A stretch of 64,000 nt of DNA from JBCCQL01 sp039414355 (GCA_039414355.1 JBCDJN010000014.1:1-64000); one strand, 5' to 3'; positions 37,901 through 46,800 are shown, counted from the first letter of the stretch. The notes: generated by a model not told the origin, from the sequence alone. Program-made: numbers and translations.

Positions 37901-38587
37901 GAGCCGGTGCCGCCAGAAGTGCGAACGCTGTTCACGCCGCCGCCGCCGGCCATCGCCCCGACGCCGCCCACCGACCTGCTGCTGCAGACCAGCGTTGAGG
38001 TCGCGGCTCGGTCGAGCGAGGACGAGTCGATCCGGATCGAGTTCGGCCCATTGGATGAGGCGGCAGCCGCAACGGGCGAGCTGACCATCATCGAGGGCGC
38101 CTCCGAGAAGTGGGACGGCGGGGCCGACAACTACCTGGCCGCCGTCAAGCAGGCGATCCGCGAGAGCGATCGCCCGGCCGGCCGTTACGTGATTGGCGCG
38201 CAGCGGTCGGGCGCCGCGAGTGCGGACGTGACGATCTTTGTGAAGGAGAGCAGCCTCGACGCCGGCCTGGCTGGCGACCTCGAAGGCGAGAGCCCGGGCG
38301 AGCTGGAGCAAGGCGAGCCGGCCGGCGACCAGCAGGGCGGCGCCGCTTCCGGCGACCAACTCGCCGGCGCGTGGGCCGAGGCTTGGCGGGAGTGGTCACG
38401 CGATGAAGCGGACGACGAGCCGACGTCGGCGTCGACCATCGCGCCGGCAATCGTCGATTCACGACCGACCGGTTCCCGGACGGGCACGGTCGACGCCCTG
38501 ATGGTTGGCGGCCTGGTCCTGGCCCGCCGGGCGGCCAAGCCGGCCGGCGAGGCGAAGCGGCGTGCCCGTCGCCGGCGGCCGCGGTGA
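31967..38587 (+). CDS. Giant LEPR-type repeat adhesin (filamentous-haemagglutinin-like)
   Basis: A 2206-residue protein. The basic N-terminus is followed at residues 47-58 by HRLESRRLLNAD, a variant of the planctomycete LEPR-XLL signal. Two EF-hand dockerin-type motifs sit near the N-terminus (about 225-274), an unusual place for them. From about residue 560 to 1580 there are about ten degenerate repeats of 91-92 residues. Each carries xxNFGxLxLxG, VQEDSxT, SxGxIxD and LADxxxDxLxVGG blocks, which looks like a long beta-solenoid. A non-repetitive region (about 1690-2000), a proline-rich hinge (FTPPPPAIAPTPPTD) and a Gly/Glu/Gln-rich tail with basic end follow; there is no PEP-CTERM. It probably functions outside the cell. 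It is divergent from a kinase and directly upstream of three secretion-adaptor genes. Confidence 0.85.
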   Translation: MGAAACRWKGSTQMLRLLAAVTRLVRRGREAEAWRRRRQFDADLAIHRLESRRLLNADYSLAADALTLDFTDPLASDAVTVSRDGDAYRFELGAGQWSGAATPGIAGQGTDTLLVDSSLANPLVSGISVIDQGDLFVTLDAADFGGLTGGLALTDVEQVQGDAGPFAVPTLSINQTLDIPFSLDALDIDGDLNVTSATSIDENGATGVLRVTGGASFIAGAVDLSADFNGDNFISVADYEVWRTSFNQDDGGDANGDGLTDAADFTIWRDTLGQGADAGSSTIDLGIDLDVQVGGTLQVESRAGGDLNVGADGAGQDSGRTVEFGAVAFSTDGDVAIIEDSADGVLISDSGSTANRLSILAVGDIETDTGALLRAETARLQTTGGGSDIRLDGFVDAVSFTTVASSVGAADANVNYSDWGGSLILLASVVDGALSVSASIDLSDAGVVEVAAAAALSAGSSRNIAGSIILDQLAVDGPVSVTLLDLPRNPNIGNATLVNATDLTLADVSVPTGNFSATATTGNVTNTGRIEVSGDASFSAPAGDITLLPMQADGVLIGGAVSLSGGAAMFAESESTLLGNVDVASLALFSTEITDGAGAQIRVAGDAALTGREGITLGDDAADVLEVGGLATFDATGGQQAGDITVGPEGTANFGALSLNGGRAVIQEDSPTVLQTVSVFSLDLTTTALSDNSNLVIDADLNVVSTGDIVLADNPGDVLTVSGAASFTSGGEIEIGLGGAANFGTLALDTQTLGGGDAVVREGSQTDIAGIAVDGLSLTADAIVDLPGASIDARGNARFESTSNTTLATTPGQSLRVAGQARFVSGGVVEVGTDGTANFGSLAIQGGPSAQITEASSTTIDTVTTRSVSITSAGSVSDSAGAAINGGRGLTITAAGSIVLANSSTDTLTGGTVRFNAGGSVIIGPAGDARFGALDLTGGTVRVQEDDDTNLLNVSASSLRLESAGAITDGFSTINVTGNAELTAADSITLTGDSNDRLTVGGLATFTAGGELTIGPVGQANFGTLLIDAGNVSVQEDSDTDLLGVTADSLSLTSAGAIRDEPTANVNVTGDATLEADTTITLADTAGSTLTVGGTATFRGQTLTIGPDGTANFGRLGIIADNAVVQEDSSTEISEIDVTSIELTSAGSITDSPLATIAASELQFFAGEDITLTDDGENTLLVSNRAAFTAGDDITIGPAGRAEFRILSLAGDEAFVQEDSTTVLDQVAVRTLELESTGSINDLGSTSIVVAEDATLTAGESITLADNFGRVLDVGGNASFTAADRITLGELGDANFGTLSLDALTAFVQEDSNTVLNRVVVNSAEISSDGDIEDTIGAEILVAEQLILTAGADVVLADNPLDVLEVSQAIDVVAERDITIGPAGRVELAVIRLEGEDVFLETDAAALLDDVTADSLVIQADGTITDTQDAVILVSGNATFVAWPGAGNIPSTIILADQPGDQLIVGGLAEFTSARFSGRRPAEDIVLGPAGLVSFGRLSLTGDEALVQEDSSTRLDQVTLRRLELSSTGEIGDVDGALISVVDDAILAATTPFEDIILGDSGANVNFGELLVPAAQHVSLQERDGLGLGDVTIDGTLFVVSTGDVVQTGNTLSADAIGVASGGGGVLINTAEAERFAASATDAVDIAGRSAALDQLLADLADPRVTPGDDAGLAPTTISGDQLAPLAIDSLFGVVLLDHAGDLVIGEVVDPTNASNVPLFGVQSSGGHAFVRTRGDNSGDTGDLLFEGLGPFGPATVSIGGNHVFTAVADGDLQIETGTTELVVTGQSGTGVVNDVSPYLSYDDRDGFMDGQVVLPAVGKEGVGLLVTIPSTELDAPTSRLVGAGNINPETGQPVPSTQFVELTIGRPGEQNLGYHITFADGAVVAGFQDATVVGAGPTPGDVFSHTFTEAFLGGAGNPAFPNLPTEIVVFNDPRINLFDEGGAQNLNRSITPTGASTPERIDQFVLAGTQQLFAFAEEPVPPEVRTLFTPPPPAIAPTPPTDLLLQTSVEVAARSSEDESIRIEFGPLDEAAAATGELTIIEGASEKWDGGADNYLAAVKQAIRESDRPAGRYVIGAQRSGAASADVTIFVKESSLDAGLAGDLEGESPGELEQGEPAGDQQGGAASGDQLAGAWAEAWREWSRDEADDEPTSASTIAPAIVDSRPTGSRTGTVDALMVGGLVLARRAAKPAGEAKRRARRRRPR
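33640..36720 (+). repeat. About ten 273-276-bp coding repeats
   Basis: The [AV]NFG-type block recurs at about 33920, 34187, 34475, 34751, 35024, 35297, 35570, 35846, 36122, 36443 and 36659. Spacing is mostly 267-288 bp and four of the intervals are 273-276 bp. Units are diverged at DNA level, which implies an old but constrained tandem duplication of a 91-92-residue solenoid module. Confidence 0.75.
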
Positions 38588-38755
38588 CGCTCCAGCCGTC
38601 ATAAGCTGCCCACGCCGTTCAAGCTGCCCGGCATGTCACGGCCGCTGACCGGCGCGGCACGCGACGGTCCTGCGTAGTCGAGTAAGATGAACCCCACGGG
38701 GGTCGGGCCGGGCGCCGACGGGGTTCTTCTTTCTCCACCACGCGGGGGTAGCGTC

Positions 38756-40654
38756 ATGTCGGTCCGGCCGCCGCTCGCCGCCGCCGATGCCATCCGCCAG
38801 GAGGTCGGCTACGCCCTCGATGCGCTCGACGCGCTGGCGGGCGCGGCGCCGTCTGCCGCTGAGTTCTACGACGCGGCCCTTGAGAGACTCACCGCCGTCA
38901 CCGGCGCCGACGGAGCGGCCATCTGGCTCTGCACGCCACGCGGCGAACGGCACGCCTTCCGGCGGCGGGGCGAAGAGCACGGGCTGAGCGATGGGTCGCT
39001 TGCAGCAGACTTTGAAGTGGCCGGCGCCCCACGCGGCGTGCTGACGCTGCACTTCGCTCGCGAGCCCGCGTCGGCGGCGCGGCCCGGGCTGATGCGGTTT
39101 CTTGAGGCGGTCGCCGATCGTGCCGCCAGGTTCCAAGCCGCCGACGACCTGAAGGCGGCGAACGACCCACGCGACGCCGCCACGCAACTACACCGGCTCA
39201 CGCTTGCCGTCCACCAGCCGTGGTCTCGGAGCGAAGTGCTCGCCAGCGTCGCCGCCGAGGGCCGCCGGCTGCTGAATTGCGACCGTGTTGCCGTCGCCGT
39301 GGCCCGCGGCGGCGGGGTGCGACTGGAGGCGGTCTCGGGCGCCGCGACGCTCAATCGACGCAGCGGGGAGCTCAAGCGGCTCGAACAACTCGCCGCGGCC
39401 GTGCACCGTTGGGGCGAACCCCTGTTCTACGACGAGGCCGACCCCGACCAGCTTGAGTCGCACAGCCAGCGGCCGCCGCAGATCGCCGATGCGTTGGAGG
39501 CGTACCTCGACGAATCGGCCGCGCGGCAACTGGCGTTCGTTCCGCTCCGCGAGAACGCCGAAGCGTCGCAGAGTCGACCCGCCGCCGGCATGATCGCCGA
39601 GAACCGAGCCAAACGCGACGGCGGCGGCGAGCACGGCTCCGCGGCGCCCAACCTCTGGCTGCTGGCCGACCACGCCGGCGTGGCGATCGGCCGCGCAACC
39701 CGCCTGGCACGGCTGCCGATCGTCGGACCGATGCTCGGCGCGCGTTCCTTGCGGCACGCGCTCACGCGGCGATGGTTGCCACGTGCGGCGGCGGTGGCGA
39801 TCGGGCTCGCTTCGGTCGTCGCGGCGCTGTTGCTGGTGCGGGTCGACTATTCGATCCGCGTCACCGGCGAGCTCACGCCGCTCGTTCAACAACACGTCTT
39901 CGCCCCGTCGGACGGCGTCGTGCTGGAGCTCCACGCCGAGCACGGCCAACCGGTGGCGGCCGGCGATTCGCTGCTGGCCCTCCGCTCGCCCGATCTGGAG
40001 TTGGAACGAACACGCATCCGCGGCGAGCTGGCCACCGCCGCCCAGGAACTCGCGGCAGCCCAAGCCGCGCGACTAGAAATCCTCGCCGGCGCGACCGGCG
40101 GCCGCACACCCGGGGAGCTCGCCGCGGAACGGTTGCGGGCCGAGCAGCGGATCGAAGCCTTGCGGGCGGAGCTCGGCTTGCTCGACGAGCAGGCCGATCG
40201 GCTGCGGGTTGTCAGCCCCATCGACGGCAGCGTGGTGACGTGGGGCGCCGAGCAGACGCTCGCGGCTCGCCCGGTGCGCCGTGGGCAGAGGCTGCTCACC
40301 GTCGCCGACCTCAAGAGCGGCTGGCGGGTCCGGCTCGAGGCGCCTGACCGGCACGCCGCCGCCATTCTGGATCAACAGCAGCAGAGCGGGAGCGGTGTCG
40401 ACGTTCGCCTGGTCACTGCCGATCGGCCCGATGTCGTCCGCCGGGTAACGGCCGATCGCTTCCGGCTCGCCACGGAGCGGGACGCGGCAACCGGCGAGAG
40501 CCGCCTGGCGATGGAGGCGACGCTGCCCGCCGACCCCGCGGCCGGCTTCCGCCCGGGCGCCCAAGTGGTGGGCCGCGTGGAGTGCGGCCGCCGCAGCCTG
40601 GCCTACGCGTGGCTGGGCGACGTGTATCACGAGCTCCGCCGCTGGCTTTTTTAG
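38756..40654 (+). CDS. GAF-domain / HlyD-type membrane fusion adaptor
   Basis: A 632-residue protein. The ATG at 38756 follows a GGGGG site; an ATG at 38687 would add 23 low-complexity residues. Two GAF-like regions occupy about 10-130 (AAIWLCTPRGERHAF) and 150-320 (RRLLNCDRVAVAVARGGGV). A single membrane helix at about 343-362 follows. The periplasmic part is HlyD/RND-adaptor-like: SIRVTGELTPLVQQHVFAPS, GVVLELHAEHGQPVAAGDSL (lipoyl half), a coiled coil (about 415-475) and the second lipoyl half SPIDGSVVTWG. The sensor thus faces the cytoplasm and the adaptor the periplasm. It is first of three adaptor genes, with 27 bp to the next, suggesting one transcript. Drug efflux is the alternative role. 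Confidence 0.85.
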   Translation: MSVRPPLAAADAIRQEVGYALDALDALAGAAPSAAEFYDAALERLTAVTGADGAAIWLCTPRGERHAFRRRGEEHGLSDGSLAADFEVAGAPRGVLTLHFAREPASAARPGLMRFLEAVADRAARFQAADDLKAANDPRDAATQLHRLTLAVHQPWSRSEVLASVAAEGRRLLNCDRVAVAVARGGGVRLEAVSGAATLNRRSGELKRLEQLAAAVHRWGEPLFYDEADPDQLESHSQRPPQIADALEAYLDESAARQLAFVPLRENAEASQSRPAAGMIAENRAKRDGGGEHGSAAPNLWLLADHAGVAIGRATRLARLPIVGPMLGARSLRHALTRRWLPRAAAVAIGLASVVAALLLVRVDYSIRVTGELTPLVQQHVFAPSDGVVLELHAEHGQPVAAGDSLLALRSPDLELERTRIRGELATAAQELAAAQAARLEILAGATGGRTPGELAAERLRAEQRIEALRAELGLLDEQADRLRVVSPIDGSVVTWGAEQTLAARPVRRGQRLLTVADLKSGWRVRLEAPDRHAAAILDQQQQSGSGVDVRLVTADRPDVVRRVTADRFRLATERDAATGESRLAMEATLPADPAAGFRPGAQVVGRVECGRRSLAYAWLGDVYHELRRWLF

Positions 40655-40681
40655 TTTGCCCCGTCCTCCGCATCGGTCGCA

Positions 40682-41551
40682 ATGAAGTCGCACGTTGTTC
40701 CGGCAATCGCCGCCGCACTGCTCGCCGCGTCCGCCGCGTCGGCGCAACCGCCGGGGCGGGAGGCGTTGCTCAAGGTCGCCCAAGAGGTGGAAGTCTCCGC
40801 CGCGGTGGAGGGCGTGCTGACGGAGGTCGCCGTCCGCGAGGGCGCTCTCGTCGATCGCGGCGAGCGGCTTCTGCGGGTCGATGATCGAGGCGCCAGGTTG
40901 GCGCTCGAGCAGGCGCGGGCTCGACTCGAACGCGCCGACGCCGAAGCCCGCAGCGACGTGCCGATTCTTCAAGCGCAGAAGGCGCGGGAGCTCGCCCGCA
41001 GCGAGTACCAGCGCGCGGTCGACATCGATCGCGCTTCGCCATCGAGCGTTTCCGACAGGGAGCTCGCCCGCCTCCGACTCGCCGCCGAGGCGGCGGACTT
41101 GGACGTGCAGCGTGCCGAGGAGGATCGGCAGATGGCCCGCATCGAGTGGAAGCGGGCGAAGGCGGACTTCGCGGCGGCCGAGAAGGAGCTGGCCGACTGC
41201 CTGGCGGTCTCGCCGATCACCGGGCTCGTGGTGCAGCGGCACAAGCAGCAAGGCGAGTGGGTGGGTCGCGGCGAGCCGGTGGTGACCGTCGTGAGCGTTG
41301 ACCGGCTGCGGGCGGAGGCGCTCGTCCCCGCCGCCGAGGCGCCGCTTACTCTGGTCGGTCAACCGGCTGTGTTCACAACAAGCCTCGGCGACGGATCAAC
41401 GATCGACGCGGAGGGCAAAGTGGTCTTTGTCAGCCCGCGGGCCGACCCGGTCACGTCGCTCGCCCGCGTCTGGGTGGAGCTGCCGGCCACCGATCGCCGG
41501 CTCCGCCCCGGGCTGCGCGGCGCCGTCCGATTCTTGCCGCCAAAGGAGTGA
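40682..41551 (+). CDS. Periplasmic HlyD-family adaptor protein
   Basis: A 289-residue protein with a signal peptide (MKSHVVPAIAAALLAASAAS, cleavage near AQ). The biotinyl-lipoyl half EVSAAVEGVLTEVAVREGA is followed by a long helical hairpin (about 60-165), the second half SPITGLVVQRHKQQGEWVGRG and a beta-barrel region to the end. It is a minimal membrane-fusion adaptor of the HlyD/RND type that would bridge an inner-membrane component and an outer-membrane channel. It lies between the GAF-HlyD and M50-HlyD genes with gaps of 27 and 33 bp, so the three are probably one complex. No transporter or TolC homologue is adjacent. Confidence 0.87.
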   Translation: MKSHVVPAIAAALLAASAASAQPPGREALLKVAQEVEVSAAVEGVLTEVAVREGALVDRGERLLRVDDRGARLALEQARARLERADAEARSDVPILQAQKARELARSEYQRAVDIDRASPSSVSDRELARLRLAAEAADLDVQRAEEDRQMARIEWKRAKADFAAAEKELADCLAVSPITGLVVQRHKQQGEWVGRGEPVVTVVSVDRLRAEALVPAAEAPLTLVGQPAVFTTSLGDGSTIDAEGKVVFVSPRADPVTSLARVWVELPATDRRLRPGLRGAVRFLPPKE

Positions 41552-41584
41552 CCGGCTCCGCAGCCTGAGCCACGAACGAAACCG

Positions 41585-43801
41585 ATGAACTCCCGCACCG
41601 CCGAAACGTCGAGTAGATCGAGTCGCACGCCGCTCCGGCTGCGCGCCGATCTCAGGTGGGTCGAACTCGCGGCGGACCTCGGCGCGCGGTGGCGGGTGAA
41701 GGACCCGGTATCGCTCGACTACCACGAAGTGGGCGGCGAAGAGCACTTCCTGCTCCAGCAGTTTGACGGACAGGCCACGCCCGAGCAGATCGCCCAGCGC
41801 TACGCCAAGCGTTTCCCGCCGCGGCGGATCAGTCCCGCCAGACTCCAGCAGTTTGCCGCCGACGCCTATCGCCGCGGGCTGCTCATCGCCGACGGCGACG
41901 GCCAGGCCGAAGAGACGCTCCGGCGTGCCGGCGAGCACCGCGGTCGCCAATGGCTCGCGCGGCTCGGCTCCGTGCTGTTCCTTCGCCTGCCGGGCGTTGA
42001 CCCCGCGCCGCTGCTTGCCGTGCTGGGGCCGGTGACGCGATGGTGCTTCTGGCCCGGCACCATCGCCGCGGTGCTGCTGGCGGCGCTGCTCACGCTGGTC
42101 CTCTTGTTGGGCCAGGCCGGGACGCTGGCCGCGCGGCTGCCGACGGCTGGTCAGTGGCTGCAGCCCGGCGCCCTGGTTGGGTTGCTCATCGCCTTTGTCG
42201 CGGTGAAGGTCGTTCACGAACTGGCCCACGCCCTGGCGTGCCGAGCGGTTGGCGCCCGGTGCCACGAGATCGGCGTGCTGCTGGTGGCGATGGTTCCTTG
42301 CCTGTACTGCGACGTCTCCGACGCGTGGATGGTGCGCAGCCGGTGGCGAAGGATGCTCGTCTCCGCAGCCGGCATGTACGCGGAGCTGGTCGTCGCGGTC
42401 GTGTGCGCCTGGCTCTGGATGGCCACGCCCGGCGAGGGGCCGCTCGCCGCCGCGCTGCTGTCGCTCATGGTCGCGTGCGGCGTGAGCACGCTGCTCTTCA
42501 ACGCCAACCCGCTGCTCAAGCTCGACGGCTATTATCTGCTGAGCGACCTGACGGGCGTGCCCAACCTGCACGAGCGGTCGCGCCGCGCGTTGGTCGAGCC
42601 CCTCGCCAATCGACTACGAAGTCCCGCGGCAAGGCGCCCAACGCCGCCAGAGTCGCCGTGGCTCGCGGCGTTCGGCTTGGCGTCCATGGCGTACCGCGTT
42701 GTGGTGCTCGCCGTCATCGCATGGGCCGCATACGCGGTGCTAGACGCTTGGGGCGTCCGTCCGCTGGGCGACGTGCTGATCGCGCTCACGCTGCTTGGCC
42801 TGGCAACGCCAGCGGTGATCTGGATGGCGAAGACACTGCGTTCACCCTTGGCCCGGCGGGCTTGGCGGTTGGGTCGGGTCGCGCTTGCCGGCGCCGCCGC
42901 GGCTGGGGCTGTTGTCGTGTTGCTGCTGATTCCGATCGAACGCACGGTCACGGCGCCCATGGTCGTTGAGTTCGCCCAGACCAAGTCAATCGCCGCCACC
43001 GCGCCAGGCCGACTCGTCGAAATGGTTGCCGAGGGCCAAAGCGTTGACGCCGGCGGCGTGATCGCCCGACTGGAGAACCCGGAGCTCGAGCGCCGCCGCC
43101 TGCGGTTGGCGACGGAGGCGCGTTCGCTCCGCGAGCACGCCACTTCGACCCGCAAGCGTGCGAATCGCCAACCGGCGTTGCTCGCCCAGGCGCCCACGGC
43201 TGAGGCGGCTGCCGAGCGGGCCGAGCGAGACCTGCAGCAACTCGACAAGGAGCTCGAGCGTTTGACGATCGTCGCACCGGCTGACGGCGTGGTGGTGGGT
43301 GCGGCAATCAAGGCGCCGGCCGACGGCGGCGACGAGTTGCCCGGCTGGGAAGGCCGCCTGACCGACCGACAGAACCTAGGTTGCTGGGTCGAAGCGGGCG
43401 ACGTGCTGTGCCTTGTCTCGCCCGCGGACCCAAGGCTCGAAGCGACACTCGCCATCGACCCAGCCGACGCCCTCGGCGTGCGGCCCGGACTGCCTACGAG
43501 GGTCTTGGTCTATCAATCCAGCGGCCCCGTTGCGACCGCGCCGCTGGGCGAACTGGCACGCACCCAGGCGGACCGCGTAGCGCCCGGCTTGGCGACGCAT
43601 CCCGACCTTGCAATGCGAAAGGCCTTCGACGAAGCCTCGGCGCCGGCGCAACCCCTACTGCTCGCGCGGGTTGACTTGCCGGGCGATGCCCGTGGCGTGC
43701 GGCACGGGTCGCTCGGGCTGACTAAAATCGAGGTTGGCCGCGAGACCCCCGCCGCCATGCTCTGGCGCCGGCTCGCACGCTGGTTCCCGCTGCTTCGTTA
43801 A
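41585..43801 (+). CDS. PqqD-like / M50 site-2-protease-like / HlyD fusion protein
   Basis: A 738-residue protein. The N-terminal 20-105 region resembles PqqD-type peptide-binding winged helices (DPVSLDYHEVGGEEHFLLQQ, then FDGQATPEQIAQ). An M50-type membrane domain follows, with zinc motif HELAH (211-215) and the third-ligand block NANPLLKLDGYYLL (Asp314). Further membrane helices extend to about residue 460. The C-terminus is an HlyD adaptor (VVEFAQTKSIAATAPGRLVE, a coiled coil near 500-570, then IVAPADGVVVGAAIK). Similar fusions occur in bacteria next to adaptor and ABC genes for peptide or protein export. All zinc ligands are present, so proteolysis during export is possible. The next gene, a large kinase, starts 30 bp downstream. 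Confidence 0.87.
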   Translation: MNSRTAETSSRSSRTPLRLRADLRWVELAADLGARWRVKDPVSLDYHEVGGEEHFLLQQFDGQATPEQIAQRYAKRFPPRRISPARLQQFAADAYRRGLLIADGDGQAEETLRRAGEHRGRQWLARLGSVLFLRLPGVDPAPLLAVLGPVTRWCFWPGTIAAVLLAALLTLVLLLGQAGTLAARLPTAGQWLQPGALVGLLIAFVAVKVVHELAHALACRAVGARCHEIGVLLVAMVPCLYCDVSDAWMVRSRWRRMLVSAAGMYAELVVAVVCAWLWMATPGEGPLAAALLSLMVACGVSTLLFNANPLLKLDGYYLLSDLTGVPNLHERSRRALVEPLANRLRSPAARRPTPPESPWLAAFGLASMAYRVVVLAVIAWAAYAVLDAWGVRPLGDVLIALTLLGLATPAVIWMAKTLRSPLARRAWRLGRVALAGAAAAGAVVVLLLIPIERTVTAPMVVEFAQTKSIAATAPGRLVEMVAEGQSVDAGGVIARLENPELERRRLRLATEARSLREHATSTRKRANRQPALLAQAPTAEAAAERAERDLQQLDKELERLTIVAPADGVVVGAAIKAPADGGDELPGWEGRLTDRQNLGCWVEAGDVLCLVSPADPRLEATLAIDPADALGVRPGLPTRVLVYQSSGPVATAPLGELARTQADRVAPGLATHPDLAMRKAFDEASAPAQPLLLARVDLPGDARGVRHGSLGLTKIEVGRETPAAMLWRRLARWFPLLR

Positions 43802-43831
43802 CGCTCAACAACCGGCCAACTACCGCCCGCC

Positions 43832-46800
43832 ATGATCGTCTGCCCCACCTGCGGCGCCCTGCTGCCACTCGGCACCGAGACGAGTGACGGGGACCAGCTA
43901 TGCGATCTCTGCCGGGACAAGCAGCAAGAGGGCGCCGAGACCCGGGAGGAAGCGTCGACCCCGGTCTTCGATTCGAGTGAGCCCGCCGACGACGGCGACA
44001 CGCCCGTCTTCGACGCCACCGTGGACGGCGACGCGACGGTCACTGAAGACTCTGCAAGCAAACCTCCGGCGACACCCGCCGCCGGCGTCACGGTGGACGA
44101 GAACGCAACGGTCGCCGAGGGCGGGACCGTCGACTTTGACCACACGCCGGAAGAAGAGCCAGCGGGTGACGAGAACGCAACTCCGGTCTTCGACGCCACG
44201 GTCGACATCGACCAGCCGGCGAGTGGCGAAGCTGATGAGCACGCGACCGATCACTTCGATGACGCCACCGTCGCGGGCGGGGCGACGGTGGACTTCGACA
44301 CCGGCGAACCCGACTCGACCGACAAGGCGGGCGCCCCCAACGCCGGCGGCACTATCGACTTCGACCCCGACGACACCGTTGGCACGGTTGATCTGCAGGT
44401 GGACGACGCCGCGCAAACCATCGATCTGGACACCGCCGAGTCGGCGACCGTCGATCTCGATGCGGGCGCCGACCCGACGGATTTCTCGCTCGCGCCCGAT
44501 TCGGTTGACGAGACACCCGCCGGTCGCGCCCCTCCTACGCTGCACGGGGCCGCGGCCGACAACGCGACTGTTGACCTGGAAGGGCGCCCCCCCGGCGCCA
44601 CGCCGGCCGGGCTGGCCGACGCCACCCGCGCCGGTGGCGACACAGCCGACGCCGCCGCGATGTCGCTCGATAGCCGGCTGAAGAAGATGTGGCGGGCGGC
44701 CGAGGCGAGCGACGGCTCGCCCTCCGCGACGCTGCAGGTGGAGCTGAAGCACCTGGGCGGCGAGTCGCTGCTGAGCGTTTCATCGCGCCCGGTGCTCGGC
44801 GAGGAGGCAGCGCCCAACGAGAAGGGCGACTACCGCATCGAGAAGTTCCTCGCCAAAGGCGGCATGGGCCGCGTTTACCTCGCTCAGCAGTCTTCGCTCG
44901 GCCGGACCGTCGCGCTCAAGACGCTCTCCGACGAGCTCGCCGCGAAGGACCGCTACCGGCAGAAGTTCTTCGCCGAGGCCTCCATCACGGGCCTGCTGGA
45001 CCATCCCAACATCGTGCCGATCCACGACCTGGGCGTGCAGGCCGACGGCGTGCCGTTCTACTCCATGAAGTTCGTCACGGGCGAGCCGTGGAGCGACAGC
45101 ATCCTGCAGAAGAGCAAGAGCGAGAATCTCTCCATCCTTCTGCAGGTAGCGGACGGCGTGGCGTTCGCCCATTCGCGGCGGATCCTGCACCGCGACCTGA
45201 AGCCCGAAAACGTGATGCTGGGCGAGTACGGCGAGGTGCTCGTTGTGGACTGGGGCCTGGCCGTTCACCTCGACCGCGACAAGGAGTTTTCCCTCGGCGG
45301 CACGCCGCTGTACATGGCGCCGGAGATGGCCAACCACGAGGTTGAGAACATCAACGAGCGGAGCGACGTCTACCTGTTGGGGGCGATGCTCTTCGAGGTC
45401 CTGGAAGGCAAAGCCCCGCACGAGAGCGGCGCCAAGACCGCCACGGAGCGGATCCTCACCGCGGCGATGAACAAGATCGTGCCACACAAGTCGGCCGACG
45501 AGTTGATGGACGTCGCGCTGAAGGCGCTGGCGACCAAGCCGGCGGACCGGTACGCGGACGCGCGCGAGTTCCAAGACGCGGTGCGCGAGTGCCAACGCCA
45601 CGCCGACAGCCGCGAGCGTGCCGAACGCGCGGCTGCGGAACTCGACGTCGCCAAGCACACGGGCGACAACGAGCGGTTCGCCCGGGCGATGTTCGCTTAC
45701 CAAGACGCGGTCGATCTCTGGCCGGAGAACGGCGCCGCTCAGGAGGGCTTGAACGAGGCACGGATCGCGTACGCCGAGCACGCGTTGGCCGAGCGGGACT
45801 ATGGCCTCGGGCTTTCGCTGTTGGACGAAGCGGACGAGTCGCACCGGCCGCTCCGCGAGCAGTTGCTCGCCGCGCAAGACCGCGAGGCCCAGCGCGGGCG
45901 CCGGCTGCGGCTGGCTCGCAACGCGGCCATCGCCGCGACGGTGGCCACGGTGGCGTCGCTCTCGGGCTTCGCGTGGTTCGCCAACAACGCGGCGATCAAG
46001 CAGCGCAAGCTCACCAACCAGGCAACCGCCTCCGCCGCCGAGGCGCGCGAGCAACGGACCGAAGCCGAGCGTCAAAAGGACATCGCCGAAGGCGAGGCAA
46101 TGAATGCCCGCGAAGCCGAAGCGTTGGAGCGCGAAGCGAAGAAGGCGGCGCAGAATTCGGCAGCCGCTGCACTCAAGGCACAGAAACTGGCAGAGGCCGC
46201 CGAGGACAAAGCAAGCAAAGCGCGGGCCGTCGCGGTAGCGAACGAGGCGATCGCGAAGCGGCGAGCCTTTGTCGCCGAGGTGGCGTTAACCGCGGCAGAC
46301 CTGGCCGTCGCCGATACCGACACCGCCAGTGAGCGGCTCGCCCGGATCGAGCAGACGAGCCCGGAGCTTTTGGACTGGGAAGCGGGCCGGCTGCGGCACT
46401 TGTCGCACGGCGACTTCGCCCGCGTGGAGATGGACGACCCCATCGCCCAGTTCGTGTCGACACCTCCGCTGCCTGTGCCGGACGGAACGCCGGCGCCGAC
46501 CGTGGTTGCCGCCTTGGCGGGCGACCCGGAGACTACCGGCGCCCGGCTCTTGGCCGGCACACTCGACCCCGCCACGGGCAAAGCGCTACTGGCCGCGGCG
46601 CCGGCGCTGCCCGGCGTGGATCCTACCTTGGTAGCCCTCGGCCCGGGCGGGCTGACGGCCGTAGCCGGAACGCTGGCGGATCGCGCCGGCGTGATCGCCG
46701 TGCTCACGCCCGATGGTGTGAAGCAAGTGGCCGTGCCGCCCGATGGCCGCGAAGTCACGGCGCTTGCGTTCTCGCCAACCGGAGCCGAACTGGCGGTGGC

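Noticed and set aside
38756..43801. Reading the three adaptor genes as a drug-efflux pump
   Set aside because: No RND, MFS or ABC transporter gene is adjacent and the M50 and GAF fusions do not fit. It cannot be fully excluded.
45242..45254. DWG in place of DFG as a sign of an inactive kinase
   Set aside because: Asp473 is kept and the Lys and HRD residues are intact. DWG variants are frequent in planctomycete kinases as I recall, so loss of activity is not implied.
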